In this document: in pieces, positions 8,907-18,267 of the stretch
How the letters are laid out: the number at the start of each line of letters is the position of its first letter
Position numbering within the stretch: the first letter of the stretch is position 1
Assembly (NCBI GenBank): GCA_965250275.1
Contig: OZ252297.1
Coordinates: forward strand, 1,674,001 to 1,738,000
Source of the DNA: G965250275 sp965250275
GTDB lineage: Bacteria > Pseudomonadota > Alphaproteobacteria > Rhodobacterales > Rhodobacteraceae
Direction: 5' to 3'
Length of the DNA stretch: 64,000 nucleotides
Notes under the pieces: generated by a model
Seen by the model: the letters and a program-made list of their open reading frames with translations, nothing else
Database searches by the model: none
What the model was told of the DNA's origin: nothing
Position numbers and translations under genes: made by a program

Positions 8907-10457
8907 ATGTCCGATCTGATCGACGACCCGCAGCCGGGGCAGAACCTTCCTGAGTATTCGGTCTCCGAAGTGTCGGGCGCGGTCAAACGCACTTTGGAGG
9001 ACGGCTTTGGACGCATTCGGGTGCGCGGCGAGGTCGGGAGGGTCTTCAAAGCGCGCTCGGGTCACCTTTATTACGACGTCAAGGACGAGCGGAACGTTCT
9101 GGCCTGCACCACCTGGAAAGGGCAGGTGGCCAGCCTGTCGGTGGTGCCTGAAGAAGGGCTCGAAGTGGTGGTGACGGGCCGGCTGACCGCGTATGGCGCC
9201 CAGTCGAAATACAATCTCAACGTCGATGAAGTGGCTGTAGCCGGTCAGGGCGCTTTGATGGCGTTGCTGGAGAAGCGCAAAAAAGCGCTGGAGAAAGAGG
9301 GCCTATTCGACGCATCCCGCAAGAAACCTTTGCCATTCCTGCCCGAGATCATTGGCGTTGTGACATCTCCATCCGGTGCGGTGATCCGGGACATCCTGCA
9401 TCGCTTGCGGGATCGTTTTCCGCGCAAAGTTCTGATCTGGCCGGTGGCGGTTCAGGGTGCCGCCTGCGCGCCTGAGGTGGCACGCGCCATCGAAGGGTTC
9501 AACGCTCTGACGCCCGGTGGGGCGCTGCCGCGCCCCGATCTGCTGATCGTCGCGCGCGGTGGCGGTTCCGTTGAGGATCTTTGGGGTTTCAACGAAGAAG
9601 TGGTGGCGCGCGCCGCCGCGGCGTCAGAAATTCCTCTGATTTCGGCGGTGGGGCACGAGACCGACACCACGCTGATCGACTTTGTCTCCGACAAGCGTGC
9701 GCCAACACCGACGGCGGCGGCTGAACTCGCAGTGCCCGTCCGGCTCGAACTTTTGTCGTGGGTGGATGCGCAAGGCGCCCGCCTGACGCGCGGGGTGACG
9801 CAGGCCCTGGGTCAACGCCGGCAACGGGTGACTGATCTGGCGCGCGCCTTGCCGCGTCGTGAAACACTCTTGGAAACTGCGCGGCAGCGCCTCGATCGCA
9901 TCACGGAACGGCTGGATGCGTCCCAACACCGGATCATCGACAGGCGTCGTGCTGCGCTGATCAATGCCGGGGCTGGTTTGCGTCCGCAGGCCCTCCAGTC
10001 CCTTTTGAAAGGTCGGCGGGATCAACTCAGCCGCGTTGCAGATCGTTTGGAGCCAGCGCTCAGGCGCGGCACCAGCCTGCGCCGAAAAGAACTGGACCAG
10101 TTTGCGGTGCGGCTAACGCCCGCGCCCCTTACCCGGCAAATCAAACGCCATCAGGAAAACTTGGCAGCCACATCGCATCAGTTTGCGCAGACCGCGCGGG
10201 GGCAGGTCGAGCGCTGGGCGCGGGATCTGGAGGCGTTGGACAGGTTGCGTGAAACGCTGAGTTACAAGGCCACACTGGCGCGTGGCTACGCGGTGGTCAG
10301 GGCCGAGGGCAAAGTTCTGACAACTCGCAGTGCGGCGGCGGGACATGCCACGCTCGAAATCGAATTCACCGATGGGCGTTTGACCACCGGCGGCACCACC
10401 GGGCGTCGCGCGCGGTCGAAACCGGAAACACCACCTGAGCAGGGCAGTTTGCTCTGA
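8907..10457 (+). CDS. xseA: Exodeoxyribonuclease VII large subunit
   Basis: 516 residues from the ATG at 8907 (AAGG nine bases before it). An N-terminal OB-fold (about residues 10-110, PEYSVSEVSGAVKRTLEDGFG) precedes the catalytic domain with GVVTSPSGAVIRDILHRLRDRFP, RGGGSVEDLWGFNEE and SAVGHETDTTLIDFVSD, all hallmark XseA motifs. The C-terminal half is a long Arg/Leu-rich coiled coil. It forms ExoVII with XseB, which is not in this window, and degrades single-stranded DNA. Confidence 0.97.
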   Translation: MSDLIDDPQPGQNLPEYSVSEVSGAVKRTLEDGFGRIRVRGEVGRVFKARSGHLYYDVKDERNVLACTTWKGQVASLSVVPEEGLEVVVTGRLTAYGAQSKYNLNVDEVAVAGQGALMALLEKRKKALEKEGLFDASRKKPLPFLPEIIGVVTSPSGAVIRDILHRLRDRFPRKVLIWPVAVQGAACAPEVARAIEGFNALTPGGALPRPDLLIVARGGGSVEDLWGFNEEVVARAAAASEIPLISAVGHETDTTLIDFVSDKRAPTPTAAAELAVPVRLELLSWVDAQGARLTRGVTQALGQRRQRVTDLARALPRRETLLETARQRLDRITERLDASQHRIIDRRRAALINAGAGLRPQALQSLLKGRRDQLSRVADRLEPALRRGTSLRRKELDQFAVRLTPAPLTRQIKRHQENLAATSHQFAQTARGQVERWARDLEALDRLRETLSYKATLARGYAVVRAEGKVLTTRSAAAGHATLEIEFTDGRLTTGGTTGRRARSKPETPPEQGSLL

Positions 10458-10509
10458 GCGCGCGCCGGAGTTGCATCAAAATCTATAGAGCGCGTCGCCT
10501 TGCTGCGCG

Positions 10510-10905
10510 TCAGACCCCGACATCAGGGCCATAGCAGAGCATTTCTTCACCGAGGTCCTCTGCCTCATAAAGCTCGGTGGCCTCCGGATCGTTCTCGAAT
10601 TGCGCAATCAGTCCGTTTGTGCCCTGCCGAAAGGTCCAGCATTGAGGGTCGTACCGGTCCTCGTAGACGAAACAGATTTGCCCATTGTCCTCGTACCAGA
10701 TCCCGTCGCGGCAGTTGCCATCGAGAAAGGACCAGATCACCCTGCGTCCCTCGAGATATCGTTCGACGCCATAGGCACGTCCGTCTGACCCGTAAAACAG
10801 CGTTTTGCCACGGGTATAGGTGTCGAATTGCTCGGCTGTGAGTGGCGGCTCAGCCAGCGCCGGTGCGGCCAGCAGGCACAGAAGAATCGAGGCTATCGGT
10901 TTCAT
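10510..10905 (-). CDS. Exported protein of unknown function
   Basis: 131 residues from the ATG at 10905, which gives a typical signal peptide (KPIASILLCLLAAPALA, cleavage near residue 18). The mature part is acidic with four cysteines, including GNCRDGIWYEDNGQICFVYED and CWTF, suggesting two disulfides in the periplasm. No family is recognised with certainty; similar small Cys-containing exported proteins are common in Rhodobacterales. Its start lies 56 bases inside the 3' end of the upstream AlkB-like gene on the same strand. Confidence 0.6.
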   Translation of the reverse strand: MKPIASILLCLLAAPALAEPPLTAEQFDTYTRGKTLFYGSDGRAYGVERYLEGRRVIWSFLDGNCRDGIWYEDNGQICFVYEDRYDPQCWTFRQGTNGLIAQFENDPEATELYEAEDLGEEMLCYGPDVGV

Positions 10906-11986
10906 GGTCGGAGATTGCCAGATCGGCCTGCAAGGCGCCACCTGAGAGAGCGGGACTCCACCGATCGACGCGACGATCCATGATGCGGCGCCACAACGGT
11001 GGGACAAGTGCAATGGCCCCCATCACGGGCAGGGAGCGGGGCAACATGGGGATACCGCGTTCCAGCCGGAGGTCTGGAAAAGCGCGGGACGGGTGGGCGT
11101 GATGATCGGAGTGGCGCGGCGCGTTCAGCATCATCGCCCCCGAAAACCATGGCGCGGCGTTCCAGGAATGGCGTGGACCGACGGGCTCGGCCCGGCCATC
11201 CGGCCGCAAAACGCGCCGCAGCCCGTAGTGTTGGACATAGTCGGACAGGATCAACTGCATCTGAGCATAGACCGCCAATGCCGTCCAAAGGCCGACGCCC
11301 AGCAAGCCTCCGACAAGCCATGCGACGGCAAGCGCCCCCGCGGCGCCCAAAACGTAGATCACATAGGGGTGGATCAATCCGTTCGCGGCTGGGCGTCGAC
11401 GGGACCGCCGTTCGGTCTCTGCCGCCCGCCCGGCGCGCCAAGAGCCGATCCAGGCGCGCGGCCAGAACCGCCAGAAGCTCTCGCCCTTGCGGGCCGAATT
11501 GGGATCGCGGTCTGTCGCGACGTGCACGTGATGGACCAGCGGGTGCGCCGAGGCGTGATGCCCGAACAGCAACATGCAGTAGATCGTCACCCCCAGTCGC
11601 CGGGGCCAGCGCGCACCGTGGTGGATCAACTCGTGGGCGTTGGAATTCGCAACCTGCCCATAGTAGAGCCCCGCAGCGATCAGGGTGACGACCACACCCC
11701 CAAGGCTGAGCCAGCCCCCGGACGCCATGGCCCAGACAAGCACCGGAAGCAATCCCACCTGCAAGATACCCAACGCGATATTGATCCGGAGCGCTGTGCC
11801 TTCAAGGCCTGACCCTGTGCGCAAGGTGACCTTGGTCCAGCGGTCGGCCATCCAGACAAACACCGTGATCCAGATCAGCGCGGCAACGGGCCATACACCA
11901 CCAAACAGCGCAGCCAACAGCAGCAGAACTGCGGGGCTGAAACTGGCCAGCAGAAACCATGTCAGTGTGGCTCGGACATCAGTCAT
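10850..11986 (-). CDS. AlkB-like membrane di-iron monooxygenase
   Basis: 378 residues from the ATG at 11986. Multiple membrane helices and the His clusters of the alkane hydroxylase/fatty-acid desaturase superfamily are present: HELIHH, HHASAHPLVHHVHVAT, SDYVQHYGL and RHSDHHAHPSRAF. The QHYGL and HSDHHA elements are closest to alkane 1-monooxygenase (AlkB) and its xylene monooxygenase relatives. Such enzymes hydroxylate terminal carbons using electrons from rubredoxin or ferredoxin. No rubredoxin gene is adjacent. The last 30 or so residues (after MDRRVDRW) look like an added tail and overlap the next gene. The substrate is unknown. Confidence 0.82.
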   Translation of the reverse strand: MTDVRATLTWFLLASFSPAVLLLLAALFGGVWPVAALIWITVFVWMADRWTKVTLRTGSGLEGTALRINIALGILQVGLLPVLVWAMASGGWLSLGGVVVTLIAAGLYYGQVANSNAHELIHHGARWPRRLGVTIYCMLLFGHHASAHPLVHHVHVATDRDPNSARKGESFWRFWPRAWIGSWRAGRAAETERRSRRRPAANGLIHPYVIYVLGAAGALAVAWLVGGLLGVGLWTALAVYAQMQLILSDYVQHYGLRRVLRPDGRAEPVGPRHSWNAAPWFSGAMMLNAPRHSDHHAHPSRAFPDLRLERGIPMLPRSLPVMGAIALVPPLWRRIMDRRVDRWSPALSGGALQADLAISDHETDSLDSSVPAGRTGAG

Positions 11987-12152
11987 GACACCTCTCACCA
12001 TCGGTTTTTGACTTAAGCGTGTCAAATACGCGTCATCCTGTGGCCCATTGGAAAACGGGGGGCGCGCAAAGCCGCTGCGGCATGTCGTTTTTGACGACCA
12101 CAACCAGCGTATGCCGCGCTAGAAGAGGCCCGTAGAACGGAAGGGTCCGCGT

Positions 12153-13838
12153 ATGACATTGGCTGAGCGCAAAGGCGTCTGGAAATCGGGCAAAGGCAAA
12201 GGCCGGCACACCCCCAAGGGGCGGCAGCTGGATGATGATGCTCTGGCCGACGTTCAGACCTTGCTGGAGGGACAGCCGCGCCGGCGCGATCTGCTGATCG
12301 AGTTTCTGCACCTCATTCAGGACCGCTACGGTCATCTCTCGGCGGCCCATCTGCGGGCCTTGGCCGAAGAGATGCGCCTGTCCATGGCTGAAATCTGGGA
12401 GGTGGCGACGTTTTATGCCCATTTCGATCCGGTCAAAGAAGGAGAGACGCCACCGCCGGCCCTGACCATTCGGGTCTGTGATTCCCTGTCTTGCGAATTG
12501 GCCGGGGCGCAGGCCCTGAAATCGGCGCTGGAAGATGGCCTGGATCCTGCAGAGGTTCGCGTGCTCCGCGCGCCATGTATGGGGCGGTGTGATACAGCGC
12601 CAACACTGGAACTCGGGCACAACCACATCGATTTCGCCACCCCTGAGAAGGTGAAAGCCGCCATCGAAGCAAATGCAACCCATCCGCACATTCCGGCTTA
12701 TGAGACCTTCGCGGACTACACGGCCGAAGGTGGGTACGAAACGCTTCAGGCATTGCGCGACAGCGGTGATTGGGAAGCGGTGCAGGACAGTGTCCTGTCC
12801 TCGGGCTTGCGCGGTCTTGGCGGGGCAGGCTTTCCGTCCGGCAAGAAATGGGGCTTTGTCCGGGCCAATCCCGGTCCGCGATACCTGGCCGTGAATGGCG
12901 ACGAAGGGGAGCCGGGCACGTTCAAGGATCGCTACTACCTCGAACGCACGCCCCACCTTTTTCTCGAAGGCATGCTGATCGCAGCCTGGGCCGTCGAAGC
13001 AGAGACTTGTTTCATTTACATGCGTGATGAATACCCCGCCGTCCTGCACATTCTTGCGGCGGAAATCGCGACTTTGGAGCAGGCCGGTGTGGTGGAACCC
13101 GGCTATATCGATCTGCGGCGCGGGGCCGGTGCCTATATCTGTGGCGAAGAGTCCGCCATGATTGAGAGCATCGAGGGCAAGCGCGGGATGCCACGGCATC
13201 GCCCGCCCTTCGTGGCACAGGTTGGGGTCTTCGGGGCCCCGACACTGGTGCACAATGTCGAAACCTTGCATTGGGTGGCGCGGGTCTGTCGCGAGGGCCC
13301 GGAGGTGCTGAACAGCACGGAAAAAAATGGGCGGACCGGGCTGCGGTCGTACTCGGTTTCGGGACGCGTGGCTGCGCCCGGCGTGTACCTTTTGCCCGCT
13401 GGCTCAACCATCATGGACATCATCGACGCCGCGGGCGGGATGGCGGACGGGCATCAGTTCAAGGCCTATCAGCCGGGCGGTCCCTCTTCGGGCCTTCTGC
13501 CAGCCAGCATGAATGATATCCCGCTCGATTTCGACACGCTGCAACCGCACGACACGTTCATCGGGTCTGCCGCCGTTGTGGTCTTGTCCGATCAGGACCG
13601 GGCGCGCGATGCCGCGCTGAACATGCTGCGGTTCTTCGAGGATGAAAGCTGCGGTCAATGCACGCCATGTCGTGTGGGGTGCGAAAAGGCTGTCAAGCTG
13701 ATGCAGTCGGACCAATGGGATCAACCTCTGCTCGAAGAACTGTGCCAGGCCATGGCCGATGCCTCGATCTGCGGTTTGGGGCAAGCTGCGCCAAACCCGA
13801 TCCGCCTGACCATCCGGCACTTCGCCGACGAGATCTGA
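12153..13838 (+). CDS. NAD-dependent formate dehydrogenase diaphorase subunit (FdsG-FdsB fusion)
   Basis: 561 residues. A NuoE-like domain (about 20-165) has 2Fe-2S ligands Cys109, Cys114, Cys142 and Cys146. A NuoF-like domain follows with the NADH/FMN site (GLRGLGGAGFPSGKKWGF, GDEGEPGTFKDR) and a 4Fe-4S motif CGQCTPC beginning at Cys500, with the last ligand in SICGLG. This fusion of gamma and beta subunits is typical of soluble NAD-linked formate dehydrogenases in Rhodobacterales, where the molybdenum-containing alpha subunit gene normally follows. Here the next gene is a convergent transporter, so the catalytic subunit must be elsewhere or absent. A complex-I-type or hydrogenase diaphorase is an alternative. 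Confidence 0.82.
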   Translation: MTLAERKGVWKSGKGKGRHTPKGRQLDDDALADVQTLLEGQPRRRDLLIEFLHLIQDRYGHLSAAHLRALAEEMRLSMAEIWEVATFYAHFDPVKEGETPPPALTIRVCDSLSCELAGAQALKSALEDGLDPAEVRVLRAPCMGRCDTAPTLELGHNHIDFATPEKVKAAIEANATHPHIPAYETFADYTAEGGYETLQALRDSGDWEAVQDSVLSSGLRGLGGAGFPSGKKWGFVRANPGPRYLAVNGDEGEPGTFKDRYYLERTPHLFLEGMLIAAWAVEAETCFIYMRDEYPAVLHILAAEIATLEQAGVVEPGYIDLRRGAGAYICGEESAMIESIEGKRGMPRHRPPFVAQVGVFGAPTLVHNVETLHWVARVCREGPEVLNSTEKNGRTGLRSYSVSGRVAAPGVYLLPAGSTIMDIIDAAGGMADGHQFKAYQPGGPSSGLLPASMNDIPLDFDTLQPHDTFIGSAAVVVLSDQDRARDAALNMLRFFEDESCGQCTPCRVGCEKAVKLMQSDQWDQPLLEELCQAMADASICGLGQAAPNPIRLTIRHFADEI

Positions 13839-13907
13839 CCGCGCAAGACGGAAGCCGTCTGTTCCGACGCCGGCTTCGCAGCAACAAGCCCCTTTTGGTC
13901 GGTGCGC

Positions 13908-15175
13908 TCAGGCCGTGCGCTTTGGAGCCACGCCAAGTCTCTGGATGTTCGGATCCCGAAACAGCACCACCATCAGACCGATGGCGATCGCTGCGCATGC
14001 AATGGCCAGATAAAACGGGATGCGCGTGTCGATATGCATCAAGGACCCGCCGATCGCCGTGATAGACCCCGTGCCCAGCGCATAGACTGCGACAGTCAGC
14101 CCCATCGCCCAGCCCTGTTCAGCAGGCCCGACGCTGGCAGAGAACAGCGACAGCATCGTTGGATACATAACTGCGAACCCAAGGGTTACCGGAACGATGA
14201 TGATGTAAGACACGTTGGCGAAGGGGTTCAGAACAAAAGCCACGATCCCAAGGCCCATAACCGCGATGCAAACATAGAGCAGCTTTGTTTTGCTGTAGCG
14301 CTGATGCAGGGGCGCGGTCATGACGCCACTGCCGAATGCCATGGCGCCGCCGAACACGACCAGCGCAAGGCTGTTTTTCAGAGTGTCGAACTTGAACTCC
14401 AGGAACAGATAGGTGTCGAGAAAAAAGACAAAGGCATTCAGGCTCATCAGCGCAAACAACAAGACCACGCACGTCGGAAAACAGTCGGGAACTCGCGAAC
14501 GCGCCAAAGATTGGCAAAGACTTCGGTGAGGCCGAAATCGATGGGTTTGCGTTTGAATTCCGGCTCAAAGAAAAATCCCATGATCAGGGCCATATTGATC
14601 AGGATGAGGCCGACGGCTGTGTAAAACGGCAGCTCGAGCGAAGCATAACTCCCGAGCAATTCTTTGTCGCTGAGCACACCTGAAATCAACGGCCCGCCAA
14701 GCAATCCAAAGGCAGAAGCGGCAACGATGAGCCCAAGGTTTCTGGATTTTTCCTGATCCGTCTTGCTGATGTCGATCAGCGCGGCCTGTGCGATCGGTTG
14801 ATTGGCGGTCGTAAAACCCGAGATTGCGCGCCCAAGGATCAGCAGCAGCAGGCTCGAAGTGTAAAGCGATATCAGCGTCAGCACGTATCCCAATAGTGCA
14901 CCCGACAGACAGATCATGATGCCGCGCTTTCTTCCGATGTAATCGGACACCTTGGCGACAAAGGCCGCGCCCAGAAAATAGGATAGAAAGAAAATGGCGA
15001 TGACCGAGGCGTAGTAGAACTGTCGCGTGGTCGTGCTGGTCTCATGGGGCAGAAACGACTGGGTCGGATCGAGCAGGATCGAATTGAAAATCGGAAGGAT
15101 CAGCCCATAGCCCATCACGTCGATAACAACGACCAAAAGCAATGACGCGCGGGACAAGTCCATGATCGCACCCAA
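13908..15175 (-). pseudogene. MFS transporter, frameshifted
   Basis: The two halves of one 12-helix transporter lie in different minus-strand frames. The N-half (15175 to about 14470) starts VVVIDVMGYGLILPIFN and contains the MFS motif SDYIGRKRG. The C-half (about 14490 to 13908) resumes with VVLLFALMSLNAFVFFLDTYLF and runs to a normal stop. The frames overlap between 14447 and 14507; a single missing base, or two extra bases, near 14465-14490 would explain the break. The N-half resembles tetracycline-resistance-like drug/H+ antiporters. Either the gene is inactivated or the assembly has an error at this point; the long intact open stretches on both sides suggest a recent event or an error. 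Confidence 0.75.
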
Positions 15176-15410
15176 ACAAGTGCAGAAATGCCAGGCAGGA
15201 TAGGATCAAGGCTCCGATCTGGCAAGATTGGGCCCTTCTTTGGCCGCCTGCTCCTCGCGCGCTTAGGAAGCGTTAGAACCAAAGAGACAATGGTGCAGTT
15301 CTCCGCCACGAAACGACGCTCTTTATCGATACTGTCGGTTTGCTCAGAGCGCCGAGGCTTCCATCCCGTTCCAAAGCACATTAGGTCAGGATCAGAAGTG
15401 CGGAGGCCAT

Positions 15411-16607
15411 ATGGCGTTTTTCAGCAAGCTCAAGGACCGGTTGTTCAAATCCTCGTCGCGACTCGAGCAGGGTCTGGATGCGATTGTCGAAGACGGCGGC
15501 ACAGAAGAACCCTCAGCGGCAGAGCCGGTCACGGCACCCGAAACACACACCGCCGCGCAGGTCGCCGATCCCGCGGTGGTCGATGACCCTGCGGAGAGCG
15601 CCCCGGTCGAGACTGTGATCGAAACGACGGCGGTGCCTGCGCCGGAGCCCGAAGGGTCCCCACCAGCGCAAGCGCCGACGCCGGAACCTGCTGCCCCTGC
15701 TCCAGCCCCAGAGGCGAAGAGCCCCGGGCTGCTTGGACGCCTGTTCGGGCGGAGCGAAAGCGGCCCGGTTCTGCGCCGGACTCTGGATGACGATATGCTG
15801 GAGCAGTTGGAAGAACTGCTCATCACAGCCGACATGGGAGTGGACACGGCTTTGCGGGTCACGGCCAACATGGCCGAAGGCCGCTTTGGCAAGAAACTCT
15901 CGACCCGGGAAATCAAGGAACTGATGGCGTCGGAAATTGCCCGGATCATGGAGCCGGTGGCGCGCCCGTTGCCGCTTTACCCGAAGCGCCCGCAAGTGGT
16001 TTTGGTGGTCGGCGTCAACGGGTCGGGAAAGACGACCACGATTGGCAAACTGGCCAGCCAGTTCCGCGCTGCGGGCAAGAAAGTGGTGATTGCGGCGGGC
16101 GACACGTTCCGTGCCGCCGCCGTTGAGCAGTTGCAGGTCTGGGGCGAGCGGGCGGGTGTCCCGGTTCTGACCGCCCCCGAAGGTTCCGACCCGGCCAGCC
16201 TGGCGTTCGATGCCATGACCAAGGCGCAGGAGGACGGCGCCGATCTTCTGATGATTGACACTGCAGGTCGTTTGCAGAACCGCGCCGACTTGATGGAAGA
16301 GCTGGCGAAGATTGTCAGAGTCATCCGAAAGAAAGACGAAAGCGCGCCCCACAACACCTTGTTGGTTCTGGATGCAACCACCGGGCAGAATGCGCTCAAT
16401 CAAGTGGACGTTTTCCGCAAGATCTCCGATGTGTCTGGCCTGGTGATGACCAAGCTGGACGGGACCGCAAAGGGTGGCGTGCTGGTGGCGCTTGCTGACC
16501 GTTTCGGATTGCCAATCCATGCCATTGGCGTCGGCGAGCAGATCGATGACTTGGCGCCTTTTGATCCTGAAGAGTTCGCCGCAGCCCTCACGGGTCTTGA
16601 GTCCTGA
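15411..16607 (+). CDS. ftsY: Signal recognition particle receptor FtsY
   Basis: 398 residues. An acidic, Ala/Pro-rich A domain (about residues 20-110) precedes the NG GTPase domain. GTPase motifs are clear: GVNGSGKTTTIGKLA (G1), DTFRAAAVEQLQVW, DTAGRLQN (G3) and TKLDGTAKGG (G4). FtsY docks ribosome-SRP complexes to the membrane for cotranslational insertion. The ATG at 15411 is the first that gives the conserved MAFFSKLKDRLFKSSSR start. The downstream EamA and yciB genes form a run on the same strand. Confidence 0.97.
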   Translation: MAFFSKLKDRLFKSSSRLEQGLDAIVEDGGTEEPSAAEPVTAPETHTAAQVADPAVVDDPAESAPVETVIETTAVPAPEPEGSPPAQAPTPEPAAPAPAPEAKSPGLLGRLFGRSESGPVLRRTLDDDMLEQLEELLITADMGVDTALRVTANMAEGRFGKKLSTREIKELMASEIARIMEPVARPLPLYPKRPQVVLVVGVNGSGKTTTIGKLASQFRAAGKKVVIAAGDTFRAAAVEQLQVWGERAGVPVLTAPEGSDPASLAFDAMTKAQEDGADLLMIDTAGRLQNRADLMEELAKIVRVIRKKDESAPHNTLLVLDATTGQNALNQVDVFRKISDVSGLVMTKLDGTAKGGVLVALADRFGLPIHAIGVGEQIDDLAPFDPEEFAAALTGLES

Positions 16608-16661
16608 GCCGGGGAAAAGTCGTACAGTGCCGTCAGAGCTGCGATCGGGGCGGGGCCGGAT

Positions 16662-17564
16662 ATGAGTGACTGGGTCGTTTCGCTCGAAGGGACGGCTGCC
16701 GGCGACACTGCAGCCCTGATACTCGCGCTCACGGCAGCCTTTTTGCATGCGGTGTTCGGAGCCTTACAAAAAGGACGTCATGATCCGTGGCTGACCCGTG
16801 GTGCCATTGATATCTCATTGCTCGTTTTGGCTTTGCCCGTTGCCGTTTTCCTCGTGCCCTGGCCCGAAGGCTGGGGCTGGGTAATCCTGGTGGGGGCGCT
16901 GTGCATTCATTTCTTCTACAAGTTGGGCATGGCGCTGGCCTATTCGCGCGGCGCGTTTACGGTGGTTTACCCCGTTGTGCGCGGCGCTGGCCCGCTGTTT
17001 ACGGTCATCGGGGCGTGGCTGTTGTTCGGCGAAACCTTCAGTGCGGTTCAATGGCTTGGCGTTGCAGTGCTTTTGGCGGGCATTTTCGGCCTGGCGCTCT
17101 ACAATCTGCGCACGATTGACGTTGGCCGCGAAACGCTGGTACCGGCGTTGTGGCTCGCGTTGGGCACCGGCGCGCTTGTGGCGCTCTACACGACCTATGA
17201 TGCGTTCGGCATTCGATACACGCCCGATCCCTTCACCTTTCTGGCGTGGTTCTTTGTCATCACCTCGCTCGATTTTCCGCTGATCGCGTGGGTGCGATAT
17301 CGCAGGATGGACGTGCGACCTGAGCTTTTGCCGCTTTTGGGGCGGGGGGTCATCGGAGCGGTGGTGGCTTTCGGCAGTTTTGGCTCCATCATGCTGGCCA
17401 CGCGCCTCGACCAGGTTGGCGAAGCGGCTGTCTTGCGCGAAACCTCCACCATTTTTGCCGCTTTGATCGGCTGGTTGGTGTTGAAAGAGACCGTCGGCCC
17501 ACGGCGCATTGCGCTTATGGCATTGATCGCGGCGGGTGCCGTGATAGTTGAAGCGGGCGGATAA
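16662..17564 (+). CDS. EamA/DMT-family transporter
   Basis: 300 residues with ten predicted membrane helices arranged as two five-helix repeats (the second begins near residue 155), the EamA layout. The C-terminal repeat ends in the usual ETSTIFAALIGWLVLKETVGPRRI pattern with Glu and Gly-Pro-Arg. The substrate of this drug/metabolite exporter is unknown. It sits 54 bases after ftsY and 9 bases before yciB, an order I remember as conserved among roseobacters. Confidence 0.85.
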   Translation: MSDWVVSLEGTAAGDTAALILALTAAFLHAVFGALQKGRHDPWLTRGAIDISLLVLALPVAVFLVPWPEGWGWVILVGALCIHFFYKLGMALAYSRGAFTVVYPVVRGAGPLFTVIGAWLLFGETFSAVQWLGVAVLLAGIFGLALYNLRTIDVGRETLVPALWLALGTGALVALYTTYDAFGIRYTPDPFTFLAWFFVITSLDFPLIAWVRYRRMDVRPELLPLLGRGVIGAVVAFGSFGSIMLATRLDQVGEAAVLRETSTIFAALIGWLVLKETVGPRRIALMALIAAGAVIVEAGG

Positions 17565-17573
17565 GGAGCAGGC

Positions 17574-18188
17574 ATGGCAAACGAACGACCCATCAATCCA
17601 ATCCTGAAGCAGGTTCTGGAGCTTGGACCACCGGTGGTCTTTTTTCTGATCTACTTGCGGATCCGGGACGAGGTTTATGTCTATGGCGGGACGGAATACT
17701 CCGGGTTCATCGTCGCAACGCTGATCTTTGTTCCGATCCTGTTGATCGCGATGGCCGCCCTTTGGATCCTCACGCACAAGCTGAGCCGGATGCAGATCTT
17801 CACCGCGTTCATGGTGCTCTTTTTTGGTGCGCTGACCGCGTGGTTCAATGACGAGCGGTTTTTCAAGATGAAGACCTCTATCGTCTACGGTTTCTTTGCT
17901 TTGATCCTCGGCATCGGGTTGGCGCGCGGGCGATCCTATCTGGCATGGATCATGGCCGAAATGATGCCAATGAAAGACGAAGGATGGATGATCCTGACCC
18001 GCCGGCTGTGCCTGGCCTTTGCGGTACTGGCGGTGGCCAACGAAGTGATCTGGCGCACCATGTCCACGGATCTTTGGGTCAAGATCGAAACCTTTGGGTT
18101 CCCGCTGGCCCTGTTTGCTTTTCTGTGGTGGCAAATCGTGGCTTTGCAGCCCTACCTGATTGATCAGGATGGGGACGAGGCGACCTGA
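17574..18188 (+). CDS. yciB: Inner-membrane septation protein YciB/IspZ
   Basis: 204 residues with five to six membrane helices. The motifs GPPVVFFLIYLR, FGALTAWFNDERFFKMKTSIVYGFFALIL and ANEVIWRTMSTDLWVKIETFG (the latter WVxFK-like) are characteristic of the YciB/IspZ family, which affects septation and envelope synthesis. An RBS (AAGGAG) lies six bases before the ATG at 17574. It is the last gene of the ftsY run. Confidence 0.93.
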   Translation: MANERPINPILKQVLELGPPVVFFLIYLRIRDEVYVYGGTEYSGFIVATLIFVPILLIAMAALWILTHKLSRMQIFTAFMVLFFGALTAWFNDERFFKMKTSIVYGFFALILGIGLARGRSYLAWIMAEMMPMKDEGWMILTRRLCLAFAVLAVANEVIWRTMSTDLWVKIETFGFPLALFAFLWWQIVALQPYLIDQDGDEAT

Positions 18189-18267
18189 CTCCCTTTTGCC
18201 CTCCGCGCATTTGAACCTGTGACAATCGACGCACAGCGCTGACAATTCCCAATCGCCAGCATCTCAA

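Noticed and set aside
12033..13271. 412-codon minus-strand open frame opposite the FdsG-FdsB gene
   Set aside because: Antisense of a gene with all cluster ligands in place.
15188..15586. 132-codon plus-strand frame upstream of and into ftsY
   Set aside because: Arg-rich out-of-frame reading that overlaps the ftsY start; no RBS or family.
16815..18245. 476-codon minus-strand open frame opposite EamA and yciB
   Set aside because: It is low in recognisable motifs and Arg/His/Gln-rich, as expected for the reverse of a GC-rich membrane-protein gene; both plus-strand genes match known families.
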